Shown here piece after piece: positions 34,201 to 42,372 of a stretch of DNA of 64,000 nt (the first letter of the stretch is position 1; every line of letters begins with the position of its first letter). Source of the DNA: Flagellimonas oceani (GTDB taxonomy: Bacteria > Bacteroidota > Bacteroidia > Flavobacteriales > Flavobacteriaceae); NCBI RefSeq assembly GCF_011068285.1, contig NZ_CP049616.1, forward strand, positions 786,501-850,500. Reading direction: 5' to 3'. The position numbers were made by a program, and so were the translations under genes. The notes under the pieces were generated by a model. The model was not told the origin of the DNA. It saw only the letters and a program-made list of their open reading frames with translations, and did no database searches.

Positions 34201-34564
34201 TATTGATGACCTAAGGAACAGACAGCGTTATGTGCTAAACAGGTGGACACCTGAAAACCCCACCAATGAACACCCTTCTTTTGTAAACCCTTCACGCACC
34301 TTTGATTTTAATAGTAGGGTGGTAGAGGATGCCTCATTCTTAAGGCTGAGATCCGCAAAACTGGCTTATTCGTTCCCCAATTTGAACATTAAGGGGGTCA
34401 AGGCACTTTCAATTTATACATCTGGTCAAAATCTATTTACCATAACTGACTATAGGGGCTACAATCCAGATGTAAACTCTTTGGGTTCGTCAAATGTAAG
34501 AATTGATTATAGCGCATATCCACTTGCAAGGATTTATTCACTCGGTATTAATGTAACATTTTAA
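31229..34564 (+). CDS. SusC/RagA-family TonB-linked outer membrane protein with STN domain
   Basis: This is an outer-membrane glycan importer of 1111 residues. After a signal peptide (MKLSALLLLTGLFALHANEG, from residue 22) come three domains: an STN secretin-like signalling domain (about 50-110), a CarboxypepD-like domain (KVNDENGTPLPGANILEKGT, about 132-215) and a plug (VVIIGYGSVKKSDLTGAVSS onwards). A large beta-barrel ends in aromatic residues (SLGINVTF). The STN domain fits signalling to the FecR protein. The SusD partner starts three bases later. Confidence 0.95.
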   Translation: MKNLLKRTKGQTSLFNFDLKMKLSALLLLTGLFALHANEGYSQRTKVTLDMNNITIERFIDEIEDKTEFRFFYLLEDVDLKRTVSVKAKREKVNSVLDRVFAGTKTTYQIDDRQISLVKRIQSETKVKEQAQKAVQGKVNDENGTPLPGANILEKGTTNGTQTDFDGNFTINVADENATLVVSYLGFTTKEIALNGQTSVEVSLAEDSAKLDEVVIIGYGSVKKSDLTGAVSSIRGDKLNTDSQASVDQIIQGRIPGVQVTQSSAEPGGNFSIRIRGTNSITAGNEPLYVIDGLPGANPGNSLNPSDIQSIEVLKDASATAIYGARGSNGVILITTKKGRKDTKLEINYNTSIAFQSAAKKLDLMNAQEYMSFYNDVHVDRGNEPPFSQEDIVAIGRGTNWQDEILRSAPIYEHRLSLSGGSSDTQYYLSLNYFDQDGIVINSGFKRLSGRLNLTHSIGEKLKVGFNLNTSSEQENLIPLGLGVNAEAGTIATSLQLPPTLPVFDENGNFSISLQDLSNSVAQAKTIDELVKTTRVYGNAFVEYELIKDLKTKINVGYDQSLLRGDLFMDTQTQRGVLDEGRATRNFEESSSYLFEFTADYNLAFDDGKHKVNLLGGYSFQEFENSDFFAAAQNFPTNSFGSNNLGAGDPTKFDVGSFKSENTIVSGFGRINYNFDDRYLLSGSFRADGSSRFGENNKFAYFPSGAIAWNISNESFYPETSLISNLKLRASYGESGNQEIANGRSLTLLGSGPIAVLDGTEFQSIAPIQLANPNLKWETTQSFNAGIDFGLFDGRISGTIEYFRNNTRDLLLLLPIPTTSGFSNSLQNVGDTRNSGFEFNITSRNFQGENFSWTTDLNFATLKNEVTNLGELPRILQGEERFMTEFTLLEVGKPINSYYGYVFDGVFQNQQEVDTSPSQANAAPGSRKFRDINGDGAIDVEDRTVLGDPFPDITLGLNNSLNYKGFTFDFFLEGKFGFELANFTNLDSENPIDDLRNRQRYVLNRWTPENPTNEHPSFVNPSRTFDFNSRVVEDASFLRLRSAKLAYSFPNLNIKGVKALSIYTSGQNLFTITDYRGYNPDVNSLGSSNVRIDYSAYPLARIYSLGINVTF

Positions 34565-34566
34565 CC

Positions 34567-36024
34567 ATGGAAAAGATTAAAAAATATTGTGCACTTATAA
34601 TAGTAGTAATTTGTGTATTGGCTCTGTCCGTTGGATGCGAAGATCAATTGGACGAGAAGACCTATACAGCATTGAGCCCTCAGGATTTCTTTAAAACAGC
34701 GGAAGATATCGAAGTAGTACTTAACTCCGTTTACGGTGAACTGAGATATAGTGATATAACCCGTGACGCCGTAACCTTACAAGAAGTAAACACAGATATT
34801 CATTTTGAGCGAAGTGGAGGTATTTTTACCCATAATCAACCCATTGAAGAATTTGTATGGACCTCTTCCCACCAATGGATAAAAAGCTCGTGGGAACGGA
34901 GATATAGAGGTATCTATAAGGCCAATACTGTGATAGACAATATCTCTTTGCCTGAAATGGATGAAAATAGAAGACAAGAAATATTGGCAGAGGCCAGATT
35001 CCTAAGAGCCTTTAATTATTATTTGCTATTTGACTTTTTTGGTCCGGTACCCCTAATCACTTCCAGTGAAACGGATGTAACGGATCGTCCAGAGCGTGCT
35101 TCCGAGACCGAGATGATTTCATTTATTGAATCCGAGTTATCGGAAATAAGTAATATCCTCCCGATAAATCCGCCTAAAGACCAGTACGGCCGCCCGACAA
35201 AAGGGGCTGCTTTAGCGGCATTGACCAAATTTTATATGATGAACAAAAAATGGCAGGAAGCTGCCAATACTGCAAAACAAGTAATGGACCTTGAGGTATA
35301 TGACCTGTTCACTGAAGGTGAAAGGACAGCGTTGTTCAGCCCGGAAAATCAACGGGACAATGAGTTCATATTTGTTTCAGTAATGTCGGATACGCCCGAT
35401 GACATAACTGGAGACGGATGGCTGAGCCATGTGGTTCCAAGAGGGTATCAATGGCAATACCCGCCACGACAGATATTCGCTGCAGAATATAAGATATGGT
35501 CAGATTTTTTAGAGCTTTTTGATGCCGAAGATGAACGATTGGATGCCTTCTTGCTTGAATTCGTAAATGAAGATGGCGAAACCATTGTATTGGGTGAGGA
35601 TAACGCAAGAAGTTTGAAATTTCCAGAATACCCGAATCAAGGTATAAGTAGATCTTCCGATGATTTTCCGTTTATAAGATATGCCGATATTATTTTATCG
35701 CGAGCAGAAGCTTTGAATGAAATCAATGGATTAAACCAAGAATCTGTTGATCTTTTGAACATGATAAGGGAAGCAGCTGGAGTTAGCACTTTGGTTATAA
35801 GTGACTTTAACGGCCCAACAGCTTTCAAGGATTTCATTTTGGATGAAAGGGGAAGGGAATTCCATACCGAAGCATTAAGAAGACAAGATTTGATAAGACA
35901 TGGCAAATTTATTGAAATGGCCATTGATCGGGGCAAACCGGCCCAAGCTTTTCATGTTAGATACCCAATTCCTCAAACGGAAATTGAACGTAATCCTAAC
36001 TTAACGCAAAATGAGGGGTATTAG
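34567..36024 (+). CDS. SusD/RagB-family glycan-binding lipoprotein
   Basis: A 485-residue surface lipoprotein. The signal ends at a lipobox cysteine (LALSVGCEDQ, Cys24). The SusD-like N-terminal and C-terminal domains are visible, with the conserved RYRGIYKANTVIDNI and AEARFLRAFNYYLLFDFFGP. The end carries the family's closing pattern, DERGREFHTEALRRQDLIRH and RYPIPQTEIERNP. It binds glycan over the SusC channel. An intrinsic terminator follows. Confidence 0.95.
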   Translation: MEKIKKYCALIIVVICVLALSVGCEDQLDEKTYTALSPQDFFKTAEDIEVVLNSVYGELRYSDITRDAVTLQEVNTDIHFERSGGIFTHNQPIEEFVWTSSHQWIKSSWERRYRGIYKANTVIDNISLPEMDENRRQEILAEARFLRAFNYYLLFDFFGPVPLITSSETDVTDRPERASETEMISFIESELSEISNILPINPPKDQYGRPTKGAALAALTKFYMMNKKWQEAANTAKQVMDLEVYDLFTEGERTALFSPENQRDNEFIFVSVMSDTPDDITGDGWLSHVVPRGYQWQYPPRQIFAAEYKIWSDFLELFDAEDERLDAFLLEFVNEDGETIVLGEDNARSLKFPEYPNQGISRSSDDFPFIRYADIILSRAEALNEINGLNQESVDLLNMIREAAGVSTLVISDFNGPTAFKDFILDERGREFHTEALRRQDLIRHGKFIEMAIDRGKPAQAFHVRYPIPQTEIERNPNLTQNEGY

Positions 36025-36152
36025 GGAAATGGGAAATTCGGAAACATAAGAAAACCTACATACCCTTATATGGGTTCGGGCCTGAACACTGTAAAAAGTT
36101 GTTCCAAAACAATGAATCAGTTTGACTATTTAAGTTGAATTAGTTTGAATCG

Positions 36153-36188
36153 CACCCCGTTAAACCAATAAGTAATGGGGTGTTTTTT
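36153..36188 (+). terminator. Intrinsic terminator after susD
   Basis: CACCCC and GGGGTG pair, with flanking TTA/TAA pairs, around an 18-base loop and run into TTTTTT. It separates susCD from the sulfatase gene. Confidence 0.8.
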
Positions 36189-36279
36189 GATTCGAAGTCA
36201 ATTAAATGTAGGGAAAAGCATGGTTGGTTAACATACCGCCAACTAGACAGAATGAACTATTCAAAAACTATAAATTAAA

Positions 36280-37965
36280 ATGCTAAAAACTAATTTCTAT
36301 AAGATTATGAAAAAATGCATTTGTTTTCTTTTGGTGTCAAATCTCATAATTGTGACAATATCTTGCAAAGGTATTAACGAAGATTTAAATAAAATGAAGG
36401 AGGACAGTATAAAGGAGAGGCCCAACATTCTTTTTATTATGTCCGATGACCATGCTTATCAAGCATTGAGTGCATATAGTGACAAACTCATAAGCACCCC
36501 GAATATAGATAGAATAGCCAAAGAAGGTATGCTCTTTACCAATGCAAGTGTCACCAATTCCATCTGTGCGCCGTCAAGAGCAACCATTCTGACTGGTAAG
36601 CATACACATATCAATGGAAAAATTGATAACAGGACCCCTTTCGACACCACACAAGTAACTTTTCCACAATTATTTCAAAAGGCAGGTTACCAAACTGCAA
36701 TGTTTGGAAAATTGCATTTTGGAAACAACCCTAAGGGAGTTGATGAGTTCATGATACTTCCGGGTCAAGGTTTTTACATCAACCCTGATTTTATCAACAA
36801 AAAAGGAGATACTGTTAGAATTGATGGTTATGTAACGGATATAATTACGGATTTAACCTTAAACTGGTTGCAAACCGAAAGAGATTCTACAAGACCATTT
36901 ATGATGATGTACCTGCACAAAGCCCCTCACCGTCCTTGGTGGCCCAGCCCTGAAAAGTTTGCAGAGTTCTCCAAGAAAAAATTCCCGGAACCGGAATCTT
37001 TGTTCGATGATTACGAAAATAGGGGTACTGCAGCGAAAACAGCCGAAATGAATTTGCTCACCCATATGATGTATGGCCACGATAGTAAAGTTTTTCCTGA
37101 AACTCTGGCTTTAATGGGAAAAGTGATGCCCGAGGTTCCTGAATATGAGAACAGTTTTTATGGTCCTTATGGTCGTGCCAATGCAGAGCAAAAGGCCAAA
37201 TATGGTCCTGTGCTGGATTCGATCAATGTAGATTTCAAGAAAAATTGGCCCAGCATGACCGATAGGGAAAAAATGCAATGGAAATATCAAAGATATATGC
37301 AAGACTATTTGGGAACCCTAGCCACTGTTGATGAAAATGTAGGGAGAGTCTTAAATTATTTAGACGAAAGCGGTCTCACGGATAATACAATTGTAGTGTA
37401 CACTTCGGACCAAGGGTTCTATCTTGGCGAACATGGTTGGTTCGACAAACGTTTTGCCTATAATGAGTCTTTTAAGACTCCATTGTTGATACGATGGCCA
37501 AATGTCATAAAACCCGGGACCACGGAAGAAGAAATGGTTCAAAACCTTGATTTTGCCCAAACCCTTTTGGAAGCAGCAGGAATTGGGGCACCCAAAGATA
37601 TGCAGGGTGAAAGCTTGATTCCATTGTTGAAAGGCAATAAAGAAAGCTGGACAAGGAATGGCGTGTATTATCATTATTATGAATATCCGGCAGTACACAT
37701 GGTCAAACGGCATTACGCCATTGTTACCAAAGAGTATAAACTCATCCATTTCTATTATGATGTTGATGAATGGGAACTATATGATCGGAAAAAGGATCCC
37801 AATGAAATGAACAATGTATATGATGACCCTGAATATAGCGATGAAATTGCTTTGTTGAAGAAGGAACTGGAAGAACTGAGAAAAAAATATAAGGATTCAG
37901 ATGAACTGAACGAAAAATTCATTCAGCAATACAAGGATAATAATTGGATTGATAGGGGGTATTGA
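36280..37965 (+). CDS. Sulfatase (arylsulfatase family) lipoprotein
   Basis: The enzyme should hydrolyse sulfate esters of a polysaccharide. The sulfatase motif CAPSR lies at 96-100, within NSICAPSRATILTGKHTH. The Cys would be converted to formylglycine. Metal-binding residues are in LFIMSDDHAY (Asp56/Asp57) and VVYTSDQGFYLGEHGW. The start MLKTNFYKIMKKCICFLLVS leads to a lipobox TISC (Cys29), so it is a secreted lipoprotein; ATG 36307 is an alternative start. The C-terminal domain has LYDRKKDPNEMNNVY, usual in the family. Cargo of ICE-1. Confidence 0.93.
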   Translation: MLKTNFYKIMKKCICFLLVSNLIIVTISCKGINEDLNKMKEDSIKERPNILFIMSDDHAYQALSAYSDKLISTPNIDRIAKEGMLFTNASVTNSICAPSRATILTGKHTHINGKIDNRTPFDTTQVTFPQLFQKAGYQTAMFGKLHFGNNPKGVDEFMILPGQGFYINPDFINKKGDTVRIDGYVTDIITDLTLNWLQTERDSTRPFMMMYLHKAPHRPWWPSPEKFAEFSKKKFPEPESLFDDYENRGTAAKTAEMNLLTHMMYGHDSKVFPETLALMGKVMPEVPEYENSFYGPYGRANAEQKAKYGPVLDSINVDFKKNWPSMTDREKMQWKYQRYMQDYLGTLATVDENVGRVLNYLDESGLTDNTIVVYTSDQGFYLGEHGWFDKRFAYNESFKTPLLIRWPNVIKPGTTEEEMVQNLDFAQTLLEAAGIGAPKDMQGESLIPLLKGNKESWTRNGVYYHYYEYPAVHMVKRHYAIVTKEYKLIHFYYDVDEWELYDRKKDPNEMNNVYDDPEYSDEIALLKKELEELRKKYKDSDELNEKFIQQYKDNNWIDRGY

Positions 37966-38070
37966 CACATGGTAACCATTAACACTCACAAGATTGTTGA
38001 CAAAATGATAGGTCAAAGATAAAATGATTAAAAATAGAAAATCAAGTAATAACTGGTTGTATACAAAAAT

Positions 38071-39102
38071 ATGATTAGACTAGTTTCTATCCCGGTTTTA
38101 TTCGCTGTAATTAGCTCTTGTTCACCAAAAAAGGAGACCCAAGAGAATTTTCATTTGAAAAGTCCGGACAATATGGTCCTAATACCTGCCGGAACATTTT
38201 ATATGGGTGGTAAAAGCGAACAAGCTGCTTTTGATGAATTTCCAAGGCACAAAGTTTCAGTGTCCCGGTTCCACATGGACATTACTGAGGTCACCAATAG
38301 AGCCTTTAAGGAATTCACCGATCAAACGGGTTACATTACTGTAGCCGAACGCAATATCAGTTGGGAAGATTTGAAACAACAACTGCCGGTAGGGACACCA
38401 GAACCGGCAGATTCACTTTTAAGGGCCGGTTCACTGGTGTTTACGATGACAGAGGGGCCTGTTGACCCAAGAGACTATTCACAATGGTGGAGATGGACTG
38501 TGGGAGCCTCTTGGAGAAACCCCGAAGGCCCTGGATCTACCATAATCCAACGTATGGATCATCCGGTGGTGCATATCGCTTTTGAAGATGCCCAAACATA
38601 TTGCAAATGGGCCGGCAAAAGATTGCCAACGGAAGCAGAATGGGAATGGGCCTCCATGGGAGGTTTGGATGACCCTGTATATCCATGGGGAAACGAACCA
38701 GCTGAAAAATCCTCCAAGAAGGCCAATTTTTGGCAAGGATTTTTTCCATTTAAAAATTCCTTGTTGGATGGTTATCTGACCACGGCACCCGTGAAATCGT
38801 ACCCTCCCAACAAATATGGCCTGTTTGACATGGCCGGCAATGTTTGGGAGTGGTGTGCCGATAAATACCATTTTCGGGCATACCTTGAGGATAAGAAAAA
38901 AGGGGTAGTTGAAAACCCCAAAGGACCAAAGGAATCTTTGGATCCCGATGAACCCAAAATACCTAAATATGTTATCCGCGGAGGTTCGTTCCTGTGCAAT
39001 GATGACTACTGTAGTGGCTATAGGGTTTCAAGGAGAATGAAATCCAGTATGGATTCGGGTTTTCCCCATACCGGGTTCAGATGTGTAAAAGATTATAACT
39101 AA
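38071..39102 (+). CDS. Formylglycine-generating enzyme (sulfatase-modifying factor) lipoprotein
   Basis: This protein should oxidise the sulfatase active-site cysteine to formylglycine. The FGE domain is evident from MVLIPAGTFYMGGKSEQAAF, FPRHKVSVSRFHMDITEVTN and RLPTEAEWEWA. Near the end GGSFLCNDDYC has both catalytic cysteines (Cys309 and Cys314) spaced as in true FGE, and GFRC follows. A lipobox (VISSC, Cys17) predicts export, so it acts outside the cytoplasm together with the secreted sulfatase 105 bases upstream. Lookalike proteins lacking the cysteines are common; this one keeps them. Confidence 0.9.
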   Translation: MIRLVSIPVLFAVISSCSPKKETQENFHLKSPDNMVLIPAGTFYMGGKSEQAAFDEFPRHKVSVSRFHMDITEVTNRAFKEFTDQTGYITVAERNISWEDLKQQLPVGTPEPADSLLRAGSLVFTMTEGPVDPRDYSQWWRWTVGASWRNPEGPGSTIIQRMDHPVVHIAFEDAQTYCKWAGKRLPTEAEWEWASMGGLDDPVYPWGNEPAEKSSKKANFWQGFFPFKNSLLDGYLTTAPVKSYPPNKYGLFDMAGNVWEWCADKYHFRAYLEDKKKGVVENPKGPKESLDPDEPKIPKYVIRGGSFLCNDDYCSGYRVSRRMKSSMDSGFPHTGFRCVKDYN

Positions 39103-39506
39103 ATATTGCGGCATTGAGTTAGTTTTTTTGAGTTAGTTTAGTTTAATCGGGGGTGGTTTGTAACGAACCACCCTTTTTTTAGGAATTGTACGTATCTCCG
39201 TAAAGGTTAATAAAGGGGGCAACGAGATTTCATATTCTACCGCCCAAGATTTGGGGATCTTTTGGCTAGTATTTTAAGAGCGTTGTTTCCTTTACTGGAA
39301 AGACAAATAGCCCAAGTTTATTGTTTTATAGCATAAAAAGAAAGATATAGAATGTTGACATCGAAAAATTTATATTGGAGTTTTTTTTATGTATTAAACA
39401 TATAAGAAGGGGGAAATTAAAAAATACTGTGGGCAACGACTATGTAGATAAGATATAGTATAACTGACCAACCTATCACCAAATCAATTTGTAATAAGGT
39501 CGGCAC
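39103..39506. other. Intergenic region after the PUL
   Basis: It begins with the terminator at 39151-39180. The rest is AT-rich with no gene or clear repeat. It is the 3' border of the PUL cargo and contains the promoter region of rteC. Confidence 0.6.
39151..39180 (+). terminator. Strong intrinsic terminator of the sulfatase operon
   Basis: GGGTGGTT and AACCACCC form a perfect 8-bp stem with a seven-base loop, followed by seven T's. Confidence 0.93.
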
Positions 39507-40331
39507 ATGTTCTATGCATCAATCATAAATAAATTCAATGATAAAATAGCGAAACTAGAGAATAGCGCACAAGAGCAACTTAAAAAAGCTGATATAGGTA
39601 TTGGTATTGCGGCTTGGGCTCTGGATATCTTCAAAGAAAGTGTTTCCAAAACCGGTTTTGAATCTATCGAAGAGGAGATTGCGTTTTTCAAGGCTATAAA
39701 ATGTCAGCCCATGAAATATTTGATTCTCTATACCGAAATCCGATCCTGCGAAGCCCGAATGCCTAAATTAGACCTTAAGCTCCAATTATCCTTTCTAGAT
39801 AAGCAAACTAAAAAGGTTAACCAGTTTTTTACCAAACATACCGAGTTCATTATATATATGAATCAGGGATATACCCATCTTGATGAATACTATTTCACTA
39901 GGAAGAACCAGAATAAAAATGCTATTGTTAAGAGCTATCCATATTATAAAGATTCTATATTCAATACATCCCATGATGAGTTATGGGCAAGAATAAAAGG
40001 ATTTAATATGTACGCGAACTATATAAAGAAAAAGAAAGAATTTCTTAAAAATTGCGAGGGTGGTAAATCCAGCAAACTCATTTGGACCGGCAGCTATGCT
40101 GCATTTGTAGAACTGATATATGGCCTTCAAGAAATGGGAACGATTAATAATGGGAATGAGAAAATCAAGAAAGTTATTGAAGTATTAGGGGATTATTTGC
40201 AGGTACCGCGGGGAAACCATTCCAGAACCTATAGCGAGCTCAAAGCTAGAAAGGGTACTCAGGTAAAATTCCTTGAAGAAGCCACAAAAAAATTAAGGCA
40301 AAAAATGGCGGATGAAGATGATGTAAAATAG
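39507..40331 (+). CDS. rteC: RteC-like regulatory protein
   Basis: The 274-residue protein resembles RteC, which controls excision genes in CTnDOT-type elements. The matching parts are the alpha-helical N-terminal domain (QEQLKKADIGIGIAAWALDI), the centre (LYTEIRSCEARMPKLDLKLQ) and the C-terminal KLIWTGSYAAFVELIYGLQE. The C-terminal GNHSRTYSELKARKG segment is also characteristic. It stands alone, followed by repeats (40344, 40472) and a hairpin before the next operon. No RteA/RteB two-component genes are seen nearby. Confidence 0.85.
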   Translation: MFYASIINKFNDKIAKLENSAQEQLKKADIGIGIAAWALDIFKESVSKTGFESIEEEIAFFKAIKCQPMKYLILYTEIRSCEARMPKLDLKLQLSFLDKQTKKVNQFFTKHTEFIIYMNQGYTHLDEYYFTRKNQNKNAIVKSYPYYKDSIFNTSHDELWARIKGFNMYANYIKKKKEFLKNCEGGKSSKLIWTGSYAAFVELIYGLQEMGTINNGNEKIKKVIEVLGDYLQVPRGNHSRTYSELKARKGTQVKFLEEATKKLRQKMADEDDVK

Positions 40332-40343
40332 TTGATTTACAGT

Positions 40344-40364
40344 CCGAACTCGGTTGCGACTCGG
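40344..40364 (+). repeat. Direct repeat copy 1 downstream of rteC
   Basis: CCGAACTCGGTTGCGACTCG begins a repeat closely matched at 40472-40490 (CCGAACTCGGTTCCGACTC). This copy runs into a T-run and may terminate rteC. Likely regulator-binding sites. Confidence 0.6.
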
Positions 40365-40471
40365 TTTTTTTGTCTTCCATAAATTTCATGGCCATTTAGT
40401 GACCTGGATAAGCTTGATTCAACACCAAATCACGTCAAATACCATCAAAAGAAACAATTGTTAAAATTTGA

Positions 40472-40490
40472 CCGAACTCGGTTCCGACTC
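40472..40490 (+). repeat. Direct repeat copy 2 upstream of the regulatory operon
   Basis: CCGAACTCGGTTCCGACTC is the second copy of the repeat after rteC, 108 bases downstream of the first. It lies in the promoter region of the 40601 operon, which suggests a shared operator, perhaps for RteC. Confidence 0.55.
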
Positions 40491-40545
40491 TGATGAATTC
40501 TCATCAAAGCCTATCAATTTTGTAGAACGAAAGTCAAATCAATGC

Positions 40546-40585
40546 AAAGCCGCCATTAAAAAAGCGAAACCTTGGCGGCTTTGTT
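40546..40585 (+). terminator. Hairpin/attenuator in front of the HTH operon
   Basis: AAAGCCGCC and GGCGGCTTT pair perfectly (9 bp) around 19 bases and are followed by GTTATT. It lies 19 bases before the next start codon, so it could work as a leader attenuator. Confidence 0.55.
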
Positions 40586-40600
40586 ATTAAAACAAGATCA

Positions 40601-40879
40601 ATGGGCGCAACAATCATTACCACCGAAGACCTTTATGAGTTCAAGATGGAACTCCTGGACGAGATCAAACAACTGATACAGGCACATCATGGCCAGCCTT
40701 CAAAAAAATGGCTGAAATCCCCGGAAGTCAGGGAGCTATTGGGAATTTCCCCTGGTACCTTACAAAATCTAAGGATCAATGGAACGATACCCTATACGAA
40801 AGTGGGGGGTGTGTTGTACTACGAGTATACTGAGATTATGGAAGTGTTGGAAAAGAACCGGATACACAATAAGTTTTGA
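40601..40879 (+). CDS. Helix-turn-helix (excisionase-like) protein
   Basis: A 92-residue protein. The N-terminal helix (LYEFKMELLDEIKQLIQAHH) is followed by a MerR/Xis-type winged helix (WLKSPEVRELLGISPGTLQN, then LRINGTIPYTKVGGVLYYEY). This family sits downstream of rteC in Bacteroidetes ICEs and includes excisionase-type and regulatory proteins. Its stop overlaps the start of the next gene. Confidence 0.8.
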   Translation: MGATIITTEDLYEFKMELLDEIKQLIQAHHGQPSKKWLKSPEVRELLGISPGTLQNLRINGTIPYTKVGGVLYYEYTEIMEVLEKNRIHNKF

Positions 40880-41415
40880 AAGAGATCAATTATATCCGGC
40901 ACTTCAATGCGGTATTGGAGCAATTCTCAAAGGACGGTCGATTGAACCCGACCCATATCAGTTTGTACGTGGCTTTGTTCCAGATTTGGAACAACAACTT
41001 TTTTAAAGCGGAATTCTATATCAATCGGGACGAAGTTATGGACTTTTCAAAAATCGGTTCCAAATCCACCTATCACAGGTGTATCAAGCAACTCAGTCAT
41101 TGGAAATACATTCTCTATACCCCATCCCACAATCCGTTCAAGGGCAGCCGGATCAAGATGTTCGATTTTGGGACAAGTACCGGACAGGTGCTGTACCCAA
41201 GCCGTACCAAAAACGGGACAAGTTCCGGACAAGCATCGGTACCTATAAACAAACATATACAAACTATAGAAAACAATAAAAACAGGATCGAACGGCAAAA
41301 TTTTAAAAATTCAATTTTTCAGGAATTTGAAAGCAACGGCAAACAACCCGGCGGTGTCCCATATACGGACAACCTTAAAACGACCAGGGACAAGGATTAC
41401 AATGAGCCGTTATGA
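40876..41415 (+). CDS. Conserved ICE protein, possible replication/regulatory factor
   Basis: The 179-residue protein starts at a TTG overlapping the previous stop. The N-terminal half resembles a winged-helix replication protein (LNPTHISLYVALFQIWNNNF, then FSKIGSKSTYHRCIKQLSHW). The C-terminal half is polar and probably disordered. Position between an HTH gene and a DnaC-like ATPase suggests a DnaD- or primosome-like loader function, but I infer this from context only. Confidence 0.6.
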   Translation: MKEINYIRHFNAVLEQFSKDGRLNPTHISLYVALFQIWNNNFFKAEFYINRDEVMDFSKIGSKSTYHRCIKQLSHWKYILYTPSHNPFKGSRIKMFDFGTSTGQVLYPSRTKNGTSSGQASVPINKHIQTIENNKNRIERQNFKNSIFQEFESNGKQPGGVPYTDNLKTTRDKDYNEPL

Positions 41416-42074
41416 GACACCCCGCACCGCATATCATTACCGAGGGTGGTTCACAGTACAGATTGGGCACACTTGAAGGTCGTTGCATACAATATGATTT
41501 TGAGAAGATACTTGCCTATCTGGATGTCAAGGGAAGGCTGCTCTTCGGCAAAAAGTTCAGGATTTACAAAGAGGACCATGAAATCCTGTATAAACTCTGC
41601 AACTATCAGGTCAAAAATTGGGGCACCTGTAAAAAGCTGGGCATTGATCCTAAAAAAGGGATTCTGCTTTCCGGTCCGGTAGGTTGTGGCAAGACCAGTT
41701 TGATGAGATTGATACGCTATATTACACCGCACTTTACACCCTACGATTTGATTCCTGCCCGGAATATCTCCTTTGCCTTTAATCATATCGGGTATTCCAT
41801 CATCGAGCAGTACGGCGATCATCGGTTTTACTGTTTTGATGATTTGGGAGTGGAGCCTATGGGTAGACACTACGGTAAAGACTGCAATGTGATGGGGGAA
41901 ATTTTGCTCTCACGCCATGAGTTGTATCTCAACCATAGAGTCAAGACCCATGCCACTACCAACCTCAATGCCCAGGAATTGGAGGAGCGCTATGGAAACC
42001 GAGTTAGATCGCGGATGCGGGAACTGTTTAATTTAATAGGATTTGATAAAGGGAGTAGGGATAAGAGAAAATAA
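41412..42074 (+). CDS. DnaC/IstB-like AAA+ ATPase
   Basis: The 220-residue ATPase has Walker A GPVGCGKTS (88-96) and Walker B FYCFDDLG (139-146), with a sensor region (THATTNLNAQELEERYGNRV). This is the helicase-loader type fold, so it could load a helicase during element replication. The start overlaps the previous stop (ATGA), making a three-gene operon from 40601. A frame shift to defence cargo occurs directly after it. Confidence 0.75.
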   Translation: MRHPAPHIITEGGSQYRLGTLEGRCIQYDFEKILAYLDVKGRLLFGKKFRIYKEDHEILYKLCNYQVKNWGTCKKLGIDPKKGILLSGPVGCGKTSLMRLIRYITPHFTPYDLIPARNISFAFNHIGYSIIEQYGDHRFYCFDDLGVEPMGRHYGKDCNVMGEILLSRHELYLNHRVKTHATTNLNAQELEERYGNRVRSRMRELFNLIGFDKGSRDKRK

Positions 42075-42144
42075 TGATTTTAGAAAATCTAAATATTGCT
42101 CCTAAAAAACTATATTAGCTTCTAGTTTGTAAAAAATTAACGTT

Positions 42145-42363
42145 ATGACTTTGCTAGGAGAATATTTAGCCAAAAAATCTATAAAAAAGGCAGAGGTTTC
42201 TAGAAAAACAGGATTGAGTCAATCACGTTTGAGTGAACTTACATTAAACAAATCATCCAAATTAAGAGTAGATGAATTATATCTTATTGCTCTGGCAATA
42301 GATACAAACCCCTGTGAAGTTATGAATGAGATATGTAAAAATTTAACCTTAAAAAATAATTGA
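42145..42363 (+). CDS. XRE-family HTH regulator, possible controller of the restriction genes
   Basis: A 72-residue Cro/C1-type HTH protein (MTLLGEYLAKKSIKKAEVSR, then KTGLSQSRLSELTLNKSSKL). It ends ten bases before hsdM and reads in the same direction. Small XRE proteins in this position act as controller proteins for restriction systems, so that role is likely but not shown. Confidence 0.8.
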   Translation: MTLLGEYLAKKSIKKAEVSRKTGLSQSRLSELTLNKSSKLRVDELYLIALAIDTNPCEVMNEICKNLTLKNN

Positions 42364-42372
42364 TAAGTTGAT

